NCBI GenBank assembly: GCA_007922225.1
Contig: ML679961.1
Coordinates: 72,024,890-72,088,889, forward strand
Length of the DNA: 64,000 bases
Direction: 5' to 3'
Origin: Emydura subglobosa
Lineage: Eukaryota; Chordata; Testudines; Chelidae
In this document: positions 43,080 through 54,242 of the stretch, piece after piece
How the letters are laid out: the number at the start of each line of letters is the position of its first letter
Position numbering within the stretch: the stretch's first letter is position 1
Translations under genes and position numbers: made by a program
Notes under the pieces: generated by a model
What the model was told of the DNA's origin: nothing
Seen by the model: only the letters and a program-made list of their open reading frames with translations
The model's database searches: none

Positions 43080-44175
43080 ACCAACTTTGGTCTGCTATTC
43101 TCCTTGAATAGTCCATATTCACTTGCCCCTTTTCTCATTTGCAGGACTAGTTCATGCTATGGACCCTGTACTCCTGGCACTAGATACAAAGGAGTTCTCA
43201 CTGAAGTCAAGGAAACATTCCTTTATCATGTGGCAGAAGTATTGGCCCATGGGTGGAAGTGCACAAACAAAGCGGGAGCTTTAAGGGCCATGCCTGAAAT
43301 CCTCACTGGATCCAATAAAATCAGTGGGAGTTTTGCTTGAGGAAGGACTGCGTGAGGACTTCCGGGTTTAGCCTAGTGTGACGGAGCTCCCTAAATAAGA
43401 TACATCGTGGCAAGGGCTGAAAGGGAGCAGATGTTTATGGAATGCAGAGGAGTCAGGGAGGAGAAAGAGACAGACAGAAAAAGCAGACTTAAGATGCTAG
43501 TTACATCTGATTTTGCGTAATCTTTCTGCCACCACCATTCATCCTCTGCCATCTTTTTTTATCCTGTGCTATCCCCTAGTTCTTCTGGGCAGGCCCTTGC
43601 AATGCATTTGCCAGGTTCCATTCTTTCAGCAGGGATTCCAGGACACTATTATTATAACAATGATAGATAAAGAAATCAATTTAGCTGTTATGCTCCTTAT
43701 AATAATTCAGACTCTGACCCTGGCTATTCATTGTGCTGGGGAAAAGAACTGTAATCAGTGTGCTGATAGAAAGTGCCTGCATCCTTTCTTCTCAAATCAA
43801 ACAGGCTCCCCTTCAGTTTTTCTTTGGCAAAAACCCTTGTAATGAGGGTCTACAAACCACATACTAAGCTTAGACAGAAGGAGTGGGGAGGGAGAAAACT
43901 TCTCCTGTTTACAAGCTAACAGCTTGATTACACCCCCACACAGCTACCAGAGCTGCCAATCATGGAGACAGGCACCCACAGCTGCAACCAATGGGAAAAC
44001 AATGTAAAAGAAGGCATGCAAAGAAGAAAGGGGAGGTAGAAAGGCCTGAACAGCAAAGGGGAGACAGCGCTGAACCGGGCTGCCTCCAAGAAAGTAACCA
44101 AGAGATTGAAGCAGACTGCAAGCCCTAAAATTAAAGGACAACTAGCCTGAATTGGAGGTGAAGGTTCAGGTATTG
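43080..44175. other. Unannotated stretch
   Basis: A short foldback core lies near 43300-43345. A 109-codon open frame at 43513-43842 shows no domain. Nothing else is recognised. Confidence 0.4.
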
Positions 44176-44179
44176 ACCT

Positions 44180-44372
44180 GATTGCAGTATAGACTTCTGT
44201 TCTTGGGCTGGACCTGTGCTCTAGGACCCTACAAGGTGGGAGAGTCCCAGAGTTTGGGTTTCAGCCAAGCCCATAAGACTACACTACAATTAAAAACAGC
44301 CCTGGGAACCTGAGTCAGCTGGCATGGGCCAGCTGCAGTGGGTGTCTAATTGCAGTGTAGACATACCCTCTG
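44180..44372. mobile_element. Palindromic MITE-like element, truncated
   Basis: The right end 'gcagtgtagacataccctct' is the typical terminus. Left text 'cagtatagacttctg' is its weak inverse. Internal 'ctgagtcagctggcatgggc' matches, inverted, text in the element at 14384. The centre 'ggacctgtgctctaggaccc' is present. Confidence 0.6.
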
Positions 44373-45029
44373 AGATCACTCTTAACATTAGTAATGGGGA
44401 AATCTCAAAAAGTAATCCGGTATTCGTAGGATGAACACAGTAAATCTCTGATTTTTATCTATACTATGCAAACCTGTTTCTATATGTTTGGGTTGGAATT
44501 TAAACTTGTCTTCTTTGTTACCAATCTGGTCATAAGTGATAATGTGAGGACAGTACATGTGCCAAAATACTGCTGGAAAAGTTAATAGTACCCATCACAA
44601 CCCAGAAATGGAGAGTTACACAAACCTAAAACTACCATGGTTTGGCTTATGTTCATTTTGAATTTTGGGAGAAGGTTTGAGTTAGTTCTTATTTTGTCTG
44701 AAGTGGCTTTCCAATGTGATTCAATATGACTGCAATAGGTACTTTAGTGATACTTTAGATATAGAATCACATTCCTGCTTATCAGAAAAGACACTTTGGA
44801 AATGAGATCAACAATACTAGGGAAAAGATAAGTCAAGGTCAGACTGATCAAAGATCTCACAAAGATTAGACTCTGTAGGAATCTACACAGAACATGGAGG
44901 TAGGGGCAAAGGTTGCAGGACAGAGGAGTTTGGAGAAGGCATCAGGAAGCCAGTCTGTGTGCACATGATTTGAATGTTAGCTGCAGATGCAGCATCTCTG
45001 TAAATAGTTTTCTTTAAAAAAAAACAAAA

Positions 45030-45049
45030 GGGGGGGGGGGGGGGGGGGG
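45030..45049. repeat. Poly(G) tract, 20 bases
   Basis: A run of 20 G preceded by an A-rich stretch ('aaaaaaaaacaaaag'). Its length is probably unreliable in any assembly. It can form G-quadruplexes on the plus strand. Confidence 0.9.
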
Positions 45050-45298
45050 CAATTTTGTTTTGGAAACATGGAGTCCTCTCATGTTATTACCTTGCATGTG
45101 GTATATGAAACAGACTGTTGGACTGGATGAAGTCAAGGAAGTTCAGGTTTGAAGATGAGTTGCAGCAGTAGTTAAAGTGGAGTTGCAACTTAAGTATCAT
45201 AATGTGACCAGCCTAGTAGATAGAATAGGGCAGACCAGATAGGCAAGCAGCCCATCCTTTTTTCCACACAGATAGGCTTCCACATTGGTCAAACTCCT

Positions 45299-45602
45299 CC
45301 CTTAGGCTATGTCTACACTGACAGTGGCAAATTCGCTGCCATCAGATCGATTTTTCTGGTTTGACTAAGCGGCAGTGAAGACACGCTGAATCGATCCGGA
45401 AGTTGATCTAATAAAACCACCTCCCCCAAAAGCATAGCACTGTGTCGACGGGTACGCATTTCCTGTTGGTGCAGCACAGTGGTGACAGCACACTAAGCAG
45501 CAGTTACGAAGTCAATGGGATTTACGCAAGCTACTCTGCGTAGCTTGCCTAACTTCCATCGACTGCTGCCGAATTTCGCTGGCATTGTGGACCAGTCCTA
45601 AG
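45299..45602. mobile_element. Palindromic MITE, second family, about 300 bp
   Basis: The ends 'cttaggctatgtctacactg' and 'cattgtggaccagtcctaag' are imperfectly inverted. Subterminal 'gtggcaaattcgctgcc' and 'gccgaatttcgctggc' are inverted too. An internal perfect hairpin is formed by 'gcaagctac' at 45526-45534 and 'gtagcttgc' at 45540-45548. It shares the tctacact end but not the interior of the 31665 family. Confidence 0.7.
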
Positions 45603-46985
45603 TGACTGACTTTTGCTACCATTCATACTCAAGATACAAGTTATTGAAGCTCAGTCTTCTTTTGTCTCGCTGCTCCCCCCTGTGGCCAGTCTTCTCACCA
45701 GGCACTCTGCATGGGCTCCCAGAGCTCAGGTCACTTCTAGGGGGTAACATTGCTTCTTTGAACTGTAATATTAGAAATTAATTCTTGCTCAGGATAGGCT
45801 GAAATAGGATCCTATTTTCCAAACCAGCTCTAGGACCAGCTGATGCTTGCTGGTGATAATTAGAATTGAGCTTGTAACTCATCTGTTCTGGAAGTGTTGT
45901 GGGGAATGATTTAATTCTAGGCAGCTTGGGTCTAAGTGGGATAAGTGGGATATTTCTTCCAATTTTCCATACTCCATATTCAGGGCACAAGTGAAAAAAA
46001 GGATACTGAAAATCCTTCATGTGGAAGGGAAGAAATAATTCAGAAGTGGATGTGAACTGTGAGAAAAAATAATGATGTTCCTGTATGTATCATGGTCCCA
46101 TACCTGGAGAAACACAGGGCTTGATCAATGGTGACTCATGTAGAGGGGGATGTGGGATGATAAAAAGCCAGTATAAAAATCTCTGCGAGAATAATGATAC
46201 CTTACCCCATGGTCCATGTCTTCCAGCCCAGCAGGTGTGTGGGACGATTGATGAGTGTGCAGGCTTAGGTAGTTGGCAATATTTTAGACTAGTAGGCCAT
46301 GCACAAGCAATGTTTGTTGCTGCCGACAGCTTCGTTACAGCCAGCCCATCCTTCACTTACTGCAGACCTTCTTCCATCTAGCAGAAGATGAATGAGCAAA
46401 TGGCCTAGACCCTATATGTTTGCACTATTATCCTCTTCATTATTGTTCCCTAGCCTGTTACCGTTTATGAATTCTACAGCTATCCTTTTAAGCTGTAGAA
46501 CAAACAGCCAGAAGCACCATTAGTGCCTTTATCTGTATGCAACCCCCTTACTGCATGTGGTCCAAATGACGATCTAGTACACATGGGAGGAGTGGTGTCA
46601 CTGAGGATGGCTTTAGCATAGCCTAGATGTGCAATTGCCTATGGCACTAATTTAGGGACCATGCCAGAATGCTGCTGGGACAGATGATGTCCCTTGCTTA
46701 CAGGCTTGTTGCGAACTGCTCTTCTCTTGATACCAAGTTTCCACCCACCTGATTCTTCTTCAGTAGGTAATCAGTTTCTGCTAAGCCAGGTGCAGAGAGT
46801 ATCTTTGGATCTCAGCTACTCCCTAGAATCCTCTGAGGTGAGTACCACAAAAACTCTGATGAAGCAAGTTTGTATTTGGTGCACTGGATTATAGATGTGG
46901 ACTAACAGCAAATGATTGAGCAGAAATGAGGACACATACTTATGTGGAGGAAAAAGTATCACAGTTAGGGGTAAACTGGGTTGCT
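45603..46985. other. Unannotated stretch
   Basis: No gene or repeat is recognised; overlapping 88-98 codon frames near 46085-46381 on both strands show no family features. Confidence 0.4.
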
Positions 46986-46999
46986 GTAGAGTTGGGTTG

Positions 47000-47815
47000 A
47001 AAGAATGTAGGTATTAAACCTGGGGTTTAGGCACCTAAATCCCAGTTTTAGGCTCCACTGTGATCCACAACAATCCTGCTGAGGTCTGTGGGCACCTAAA
47101 CTTACTCTGCGCCTAAGTTTTCAGGGTAATAGTCCTCTCGGTGCGTAAGTTTCTGCCTCTGAGCATGTGCACTGCCGCCTCAATCTAGGTACCCAGACAC
47201 CTATCTCCCACGTAAATTCCAAAGCAATCCAAGAACCAGGGGAAGATTGCCAGACAAATGCCTGACTTGTGTGCTGGGCCTGATCTGTTACGTGGCCTCT
47301 GAGCATTCCTGCTGGATCCAGTCCCAGTCAAAACCTGGCCACTGGAGGAGGAGGAGACTGGTACCCACCATATAACTTTTAACTCAGTGGTTGGAGCACT
47401 CACCTGGGATGTGGGAGACCAAAGTTCAGTTCTACTCCTCTGCCTGAAGGAGAGAAATTATTTGAACAGGGTGTCTCCCACATCTCAGGAAAGTGCTGTA
47501 GTCACTGAGCTGTGGGAAGTTCTGATGTAGGGCTCCCTCATTCTCTTCCGTGGAAGCTGTTCCCCTATGGACAAATAAAGAAAGAGCGACTGGAGCAGTG
47601 AGGACTGGAATCTGGCTCGCCCATCCCCCATGCAGGTGCCCTAAACACCAGGATACAGTTATTCTTTCCCACCCAATGACTCGCCCAATGACTATGGCTC
47701 AATGGCTATTTAAGAGGAATAGAGTGCCAGACAGGGGGAATGACTTTGTAGTGCATGTATTGGGCTGTGGGAAAGCCTGAATCCAACCCCCCTGCTCCAA
47801 TTGCTCTTTCAGCTC
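47000..47815 (-). mobile_element. Composite repeat with tRNA-like boxes, copy 2, inverted
   Basis: Read on the minus strand, this follows the same order as copy 1 at 37826-38460: a left unit with 'tggagcagggggg'-type text, 'ggggaacagcttcc', the palindromic tRNA-like pair, 'gctcagaggccacgtaac' (copy 1: 'ctcagaggccacctagc'), then 'aggtgcctaaac' text. The plus-strand A-box-like 'taactcagtgg' lies at 47380-47390, and its inverted partner, near 47500, reads 'cagctcagtga' on the minus strand. B-boxes are decayed. The element is older or more damaged here than in copy 1. Confidence 0.55.
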
Positions 47816-47836
47816 TTGCAGCTCTTGCAGCTCTTA
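47810..47836. repeat. Three-unit 9-bp tandem repeat
   Basis: 'cagctcttg' occurs three times in tandem, the last ending in 'a'. It lies at the left edge of the unit homologous with copy 1. Confidence 0.85.
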
Positions 47837-48279
47837 CTAGCTTCACAAGCAGTCAAAGGAGATTGGGAGTTGAGAAACAGCCCCAGCCCTCACGCACAAG
47901 CAACAGATGGGGGAATGCTACAGGCAACCGCGCTGCAGCAGCAGCCGGCCTCTAACCTGGCCAGGGAGTGGGGCCTCGAGGGAGGTGGGGGTGTGTGTGG
48001 AACTGCCTCTGGGGCTGTCCCACTCTGGTTACAGCGCTGCAGATTGGGGAGGGTGGGCAAAGCGCCTCTATGCCCTCTCCAAAGTCCACCCAGGAACCTG
48101 ACCCTGCCTGCCTTCTGACACCTGATCCTTGGTTTGCCCTCTATCCTGTCTCAGACTCTGACCTCCTGATACCTGAGCTGGCCTGACTCCCATTCTGACC
48201 ATTAGGTCAGATCACCCATGTCCTGGTTGTGACACCCATTCAAGTGAACAGGAGTTACTAACAGTTAGCATCTCTCAGA
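47837..48279. other. GC-rich stretch without a recognised gene
   Basis: A GC-rich local island (47900-48130) has overlapping frames of 64-105 codons in three phases. No CpG cluster large enough to argue for a promoter was apparent, and no domain was seen. Confidence 0.35.
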
Positions 48280-48281
48280 AT

Positions 48282-48405
48282 CAGGCCATTTACCTCTCTA
48301 TGCCTCAGTTTCCCAGTTTATAAAATTACTGATGCTTATCCAACTTTTTAAGTGCTTGGAGATCTTTTATGAAAAATGTAATATAAATGTAAAGTATTAT
48401 TTTAT
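48282..48405 (+). mobile_element. MIR/CORE-type SINE fragment
   Basis: 'catttacctctctatgcctc', 'agtttcccagtttataaaat', 'aagtgcttggagatctttta', 'taaatgtaaagtattatttt'. This is the core followed by a tail of the 'gtgctttgagatcct' kind, also seen at 49286. Confidence 0.7.
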
Positions 48406-48680
48406 ATACACAATCTCTCTTTCTCACTCATGTATGTTACTGTTTTTGAATAACAAGAAAAAGCTCAGAATGTTTAGACCAATTTTGAAACAATTCCTTA
48501 TAAAATTAAAACCAAATCACATTCCCCCCCACAGTTTTGCTTAAAAGCAAATTAATTTAATTGAATACAGACAGTGCTATTTTGCAAAAATACTACAGCC
48601 AAAGGTAATTTGTTTTGGAAAATACTTAGTAGCCCATTTCAATTTCAATGAGATTACTTACTAGAAAATTAAATACATTT

Positions 48681-48832
48681 TCTGTTAAATGTAATAATGA
48701 ATTCCATTGTCTGCATTGCTCAAGCAGAACTACAATATAATTGTGCTTAATACCATTAAACATAGGCTCTATTAAAAGTAATAATGCAGTCTATTGTTTA
48801 CATTACTCAGGCAGAACCACAATACAGTTAAG
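48681..48832. repeat. Diverged tandem duplication, about 87-bp period
   Basis: Unit A from 48681 ('tctgttaaatgtaataatga', 'tgcattgctcaagcagaact') and unit B from 48768 ('tctattaaaagtaataatgc', 'acattactcaggcagaacca') align over about 60 bp with roughly four in five bases the same, by eye. Both are AT-rich and contain 'gtaataatg' and 'attg' words. It could be an old duplication of a regulatory or structural unit, or part of an unnamed repeat. Confidence 0.65.
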
Positions 48833-49244
48833 TTTTTGTATCAGTCATGAATACATGCAGCTTATTACATCCCCATTCTGAACACTACATCCTCAAGGCT
48901 CTTCTGGCTATTTTATCCTGTTTGTCCTCATTTTAGAGAACCCCAGTCAATACCAGCCGCTCACAGGTCTGTATGAAATTAATTTAGTGATTTTTAGTCC
49001 AGTTATTAGCCCACATCACTCAAATCATCCACTGCCATACCATCATCCTAATTGCCTCCCTTGTTGGCAGCCTCAAAAGAGAAACCATGGACCAAGTTGG
49101 CCAAGGAAACTGAATTCTTTTCTCAGAGCTAGAGTTGGTCTTTCCCACCTAATTCCTTCAGAATCAGGCACAACATGGAACAATGCATTGCATAAGAGAC
49201 TATAATAGAACCAGAAGCAAAATAATGTCTCGACCATCAATAAG

Positions 49245-49355
49245 GTTGTCACTAAAATAGGAATATTAACTCTTAGCCATTTTTGTAAGGTGCTTTGAGA
49301 TCCTCCAACCAAAGGCACCATATAATGTGATTGCAAAGTATTATTTTATTATTCA
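49245..49355 (+). mobile_element. SINE 3' tail fragment
   Basis: 'taaggtgctttgagatcctc' then 'aaaggcaccatataatgtg' and 'gcaaagtattattttattat' match the tail of the SINE at 48282-48405 and are typical of this SINE group. Confidence 0.65.
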
Positions 49356-49359
49356 AAAG

Positions 49360-50875
49360 ACTTTGGCAATCCCCAATGCCTGATAACCAAAGTTGGGGAA
49401 GTACCGAACATAGAAAGTAAGTGGGAATTCTTGAGAATATGAGATTTCTAAAATTTTGTCAGAACTGTGTTTTAAAGGCACAAATACTTAACTGTCATAA
49501 AGCAGCCCTGCCTGGGGTGCTCTTCTATGGCAGGCTGTGACATGACTGGTGCACCAGCCTCAGTCTCCCCTTCTTTCCACCCATAAAAGGAACATAGTCT
49601 CCCTGGTTTGGAGTCCAACTCAACCCCTGCTCCTGGGATCTACTGTCCAGCGTCAACTCTCTTGTTTTGGGCTCAGCTTCTCCTAAAAAGACTTGTTCTT
49701 CCCCTTCTTCTGAAGGCTTCTGCTTTAACTTGGCAGGGATTCTCCAACTCTGGCTAGTCCTCACGATCAATCTTTTACTCTTCCCAATGTACCAGCTCTC
49801 ATCTGCTGCTCCTGTTTCTTCCTGAGTTTCCATTTTCCTCCTAAGGCAGCTCTTACATGCCTCTTTCCTGACTGACTTGGACTCCCCAGATCTCTGACTT
49901 CCCCATTCTCCTTCCCTCTAGGGCCTCAGTGGCCACTCTCAAGCCTAATGAGGGGTGGAGGGTCAACTGACCAGGCATAGGTGAACAGACCTCTTCCCTC
50001 TTAAAAGATCACTGTCATCCGGTGATGATAATTTTGTGGACTAATGAGAAAGGAAACAGAGAAGAATGCCCAAGAAAAATGATTTTGGCTTTGTCAACAG
50101 ATTTTAGTTATTATAGTTGACCGTGTATTCAGTGTTACTTAGTGAAAAAGCACCTCAAGTGTCCTTATTCCCCTCCACCCCAAGGCATCAGACAATGAGA
50201 GAAAGAATGGGAAGATGGATGGGGAGAAATTTAAGGAGGTTATAGGTAATTTTCTTTAAACTATTTCCTCTCCAGTCCTTTGTCACTCCATAAAGCAGTT
50301 GGGGATCAAGTTGGCATATAACTTGGATGTCCACGAGACAAATCTGCATTGTATTGTACTGTACTTTCTTCTCCTCCTGAACAGCTTTGACTAACTTTGG
50401 AAACTCAAACTGTCCTCTTGACATCTTCTGTATCAACAAACAGGATCCTGAATAGTGACTCTGGGGGCTGAGAGTTGAAAAGATCCAATACCACAGGCAA
50501 AGGTTTTGGCTTCAGGCATTTTCTGTCTGGTTTCTGATTTCACTTCACAACACTGCATCAATGATCCATTCTGTTTCTGATACCTATCTTCAGAGAACTA
50601 ATTGTTGTTTTTTTTGCATGGGGGTGTGGGGAATCTGCCAAAAGAAACTGTTTCAAGAGCTGGATGGATTAGGGCAACTTTGATTTGAAGACAGCATAAG
50701 ACCTAATATTCTAAAAGTGCGTCAACTCTTTAGGTGCAGTAGGAGTTATCACAATAACTCAGAATAATGTTGATTGAAAACTGTTTTATATTGCATAGGA
50801 TGGTAAGGAGCTATATTACACTATAGGTAACTAACTTGATTCATATCAGCATTGTGATCCAAATTTGATTTGCTG
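49360..50875. other. Unannotated stretch
   Basis: No gene or repeat is recognised; a 102-codon minus-strand frame (49525-49833) shows no motif. Confidence 0.4.
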
Positions 50876-50884
50876 AGATTGTGT

Positions 50885-51262
50885 CACAAGTGGGGCTTGG
50901 GCAGTCTGACCTAGTGGTCAGAGCAGGAGTCAGGAATCAGGTCAGGTCAGATACCAGAGCAAATCAGAGGGGAAAACAAAGAGTCAGGCAGGGTCAGATT
51001 TCCAAAAGAGCAGATATTGCATAGGAAGCAGTCCAAAGCAAGGAGATGCCAGTTGCATGGACAACTTCCTGTTCCTGTGCTGGGTTTATCTGGAATCTGT
51101 GAACCAATCACAATGCCCAGCATTCTGCCAATCTGATTCCAGACCTGGAGTTGTCTGTCAGGGTTCAGCTTTTATTTTAGCAAGTGCTAGCAGGTGAGTG
51201 GGTGGCAGGTTGGAATGTACTAGCTCTGTAAACCAGCATTCCAAAACGGTGGTCCCTGACAG
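50885..51262. repeat. Interspersed repeat rich in ggtcag words, related to window end
   Basis: The stretch contains 'tgacctagtggtcagagcag' (weakly tRNA-like), 'aatcaggtcaggtcagatac' and 'ggcagggtcagatttcc', and ends with 'tggtccctgacag'. Similar wording occurs at 63890-64000 ('gtcagggccgtggttggagc'). The family is not identified. Confidence 0.45.
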
Positions 51263-51334
51263 ATTGTATCTAGTAGAGATGATGATTTTTTTTTCATTAC
51301 AATAATTCCTGGAAGCTCCAACCAAAATCAGTGC

Positions 51335-51792
51335 CCCCTTGTGCTAGGGACTGTACCCACACATGGAAAGAGACAGCCCCTACCCTAAAGAGTTCACAAC
51401 TTAAGTAGACAAGAGAGAAAGGGTGGGAGAAAAGAATGATCATTATCTCCATTTCACAGATGGGGAACCGAAGCACAGAGGATTAAGGGCTGGATTTTCA
51501 AAGGTATTTAGGCACCAACATTGCAGATAGGCACCTAGTGGGATTTTCAAAAGTGCCTGAGCAAGTTAAGCACCTAATTTCCATTGATTTTAATTGGAGT
51601 CAGGCACTTAACGTGCTCAGGTGATTTTGAAAATTGCACTAGGCACCTATCTGCACCTGTAGGTGCCTAAACATTTTTGAAAATCTGACCCAAAACAACT
51701 TGTTAAGGTCATGCACCAAATTGTGGTGGAACTGGGAATTGAGCCCAGCTCTCCTGAAATCCAGACTACATCCTCAACCACAAGATCTGCTA
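51335..51792 (-). mobile_element. MIR/CORE-type SINE, minus strand, split by a foldback element
   Basis: Left part: 'cttgtgctagggactgtacc', 'cctaccctaaagagttcaca', 'atctccatttcacagatggg', 'gaagcacagaggattaa'. Right part: 'cttgttaaggtcatgcacca', 'aactgggaattgagcccagc', 'cctcaaccacaagatctgct'. Together they form one nearly complete SINE in reverse, divided by the foldback at 51487-51691. Confidence 0.8.
51487..51691. mobile_element. Foldback MITE-like element, 205 bp
   Basis: The two halves are near-complete inverted copies. Left: 'gggctggattttcaaagg', 'tatttaggcacc', 'gcagataggcacctagtg', 'gtgcctgagcaagttaagc'. Right: the inverse words 'gttaacgtgctcagg'-like text (seen: 'cacttaacgtgctcaggtga'), 'cactaggcacctatctgc', 'aggtgcctaaac', 'tttgaaaatctgaccc'. 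The centre is 'ccattgattttaattgga'. No clear target duplication was found. Relatives: 4566, 6485 and 54140. Confidence 0.8.
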
Positions 51793-52379
51793 TAATAGTT
51801 ATCTAACATGAGGGACTCAGTGTAATTTGTTTCTGAAGTAGCTCAGTCTTCACCTGCTTTACCCCCTACTTTTGTCCTCCAGAACTGGCTCTAAACCAGC
51901 TCTGCTAGTGCGCCTCAGTTGTCACTTGCAAGATTCACAGTTGCTTCAGTCCTAGCTTCTCCTGATCTCTGCTCTTCGATCTTTTCCACAGCCTGGCGTG
52001 CCACACCCACTGTTATTCCAGTCCTTCCCAGTATTGTCCAAGCACTTAAAGTCTTACCACCTTCAGCCTGAGAATATTAATACTTTGAAAGCTCTGAGGC
52101 ACTCCTAATGATCTTGGGATGAGATTAAGATCACAAAACTGATTCCCACCATTAACTAATAATGCAAACGTATACCCAACCATTAAGATCAAAATGTTTC
52201 ATATCAATACTATTACATGACCAAGTTCAGGATTTCCAGTCACTGTTAACACTGCTCAGTTTTAATGGCTCTGTGCACTGAACAGTTTTACAGACTTTCC
52301 AGGGCTGAAAAGAGATTAAAGGAAATATTTAAAGATGGATACCACTTGTAATTGGCTAACCCACTCTAACTGGTAATTT
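51793..52379. other. Unannotated stretch
   Basis: No gene or repeat is recognised. Confidence 0.4.
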
Positions 52380-52779
52380 CATATTGTGACAGGGTGTAAT
52401 CTGGACTGTGGGACTGCTGAGTCCTCTGTCCCAACTACCTGGGCTGGCCCTCACACTGTGATGCTGTTGGCAAGCTACAACCCTCTGGCAGGTACTGCAC
52501 TTACACCGCCATCCAGAGGCAGGGACATAGCCAACTGAGTTACATAAATGATTCCCCTAGCCACTCATGAACAAACAATAGAACCAGTCAATTCTCCCCA
52601 GTCTTGCACCCCAGTACCGTACTGTCTTGCACTGGTCAGAAGCTTGATCAGTGTAAGTTCATAATCCAATTCACCATTCCCTCAGTGTGGAATGGACATA
52701 CACTAGCCTTTGTAAACTGAACTGAGATTTCCCAAATATTTCGACCAAAACACACTGTTTAGGTGAAATATAAAACAGG

Positions 52780-52785
52780 TTTATT
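52780..52785 (-). terminator. AATAAA polyadenylation signal of the solo LTR
   Basis: The minus strand reads AATAAA within 'taattaataaacctg'. It lies downstream of the TATA-like box, consistent with the R region of an LTR. Confidence 0.5.
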
Positions 52786-53090
52786 AATTACAGAAAAATA
52801 GATTTTAAGTAATTATAAGTAGCAAGCGTAGAGATCAAAGATGGTTACTTTGCAAATTTATTTTTATTTCTAGTCTAAATAAGTTCTACAAACTAAGCAG
52901 GATTTGAATCAAGCAATATCTTACCCTGACAGATGGTACAAGCAGGCTACAAATCCTCAATATGCAGGCTGGGACTCTTTTCCAGCCTGGGACCACCCTC
53001 CCCCAGTTTAAAGTCTTTGTCCTCCAGATGTTCCTCCAGGTGTTGAATTGGGGAGAGGGAGACAGGCCATGTGATGATGTCACTTACCTT

Positions 53091-53100
53091 CTTTTATATG
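53091..53100 (-). promoter_or_regulatory. TATA-like box of the solo LTR
   Basis: Minus-strand 'catataaaag', placed in the first half of the LTR as expected of a U3 promoter. Activity is unknown. Confidence 0.5.
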
Positions 53101-53481
53101 TCCTTCCAGCTTTCTGGAAAGATCTTTGTGTGACCTGGGGATCAGGCAGTCCCCATTGGTCTCCATTGTGTACAGTCTCTGGGATAGTGGATTCCTTCCC
53201 TGATAGGTGTTGATGAGCCATTAACCACTGTCTGGCTATTCCACTGTTGCACCTGAAAGCTGATTGTGGTTCCCAACCTCACAACATTTCAGTAACACAC
53301 ACAGAGCAAAACTTCATAACTTCACATACAATGATAGCGCATACAATACCACAGGATATTAATGTTCAACGGACCAAGACTTTTCAAATGATACCTCACA
53401 AGACATGCTTTGCACAAAACATATGATTATATGACAATGGTGAATATGGGGGCTCCAGGGGGCCACTTATGTCACACATAT

Positions 53482-54135
53482 CCAGTGGGAAAAAAATCAA
53501 ATCAATAAAAAATTCAAAACCCTTTCCATTAGACCTTAATGCTTCCTTTGGAGCATCATAAAAACAGCATGATACTTCTACTGACTACTCACACAAGGAT
53601 CAAAACCAAGGCTTTGATCAGTTACCACTTCTCCTATTCATAGGACTTTCAAGCTTGAACTTCACAATGTACACACATTATTTTTTTTCATGTAGCTTCA
53701 GCCTTTTATCTTTAAAGGTATCAAAAACGCCCACCAACACTGCTTACATGTGGCTTTAGGTGTTGGGGATGTCAGCAGCCATTGCCAGAGGAAATTAGTC
53801 TAACAATCTTTGTTCCATGGAACCAGATCTTCTCATCAGGATCTCATTGAAAACCTCAAGTAAATCTGAGTTTTCTTAACAAGACAAAGTTATAAAAACT
53901 GTATCTTAAAAAAATCTTTCTGTTACTATAACATCATCTTAGGATATAAAGATGGACCAAATTTTTAAAATCCAGTTTTAATTTTCATGACTGATGCTGT
54001 TAGTCTACATTTTGCCCTTTGATCAGTTTAGATGATAATTTTTTGCTCTCTATTTCTAGTTAGCTTCCCTTTTCGGATCTTCATATACCAGCCTAGTGTT
54101 GATGTGCTTGAGTTCACAGCAACACTGGGAAAATG
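53482..54135. other. Unannotated stretch
   Basis: No gene or repeat is recognised. Confidence 0.4.
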
Positions 54136-54139
54136 AGAG

Positions 54140-54242
54140 TTGAAGGTGCTCAGCACCTCTGAAAATCAAGCTGCTTATTTAAGTGCCCAAATATGGACTT
54201 AGATGCCTAACTTTAGACACCCAACTTTGAAAATGTTCACCC
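54140..54242. repeat. Foldback-family fragment
   Basis: 'ttgaaggtgctcagcacctc' with 'tgaaaatcaagctgc' at the left and 'aactttgaaaatgttcaccc' at the right share the gaaaat-type ends of the 51487 family. The inner 'cttagatgcctaactttaga' is also a family word. Confidence 0.5.

Larger units (their letters stand above)
52385..53476 (-). mobile_element. Solo LTR of an endogenous retrovirus or related LTR element
   Basis: The ends are TGTGACA (52385-52391) and TGTCACA (53470-53476), a perfect 7-bp inverted repeat with TG...CA termini. Flanks are identical 5-bp duplications, 'catat' at 52380-52384 and 53477-53481. On the minus strand a TATA-like 'catataaaag' (plus 53091-53100) lies about 310 bp before an AATAAA (plus 52780-52785), which sets the orientation. 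The length is 1092 bp. There is no internal coding region on either side, so recombination between two LTRs has probably removed it. The exact class (ERV or Ty3-type) is not resolved by eye. Confidence 0.85.
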
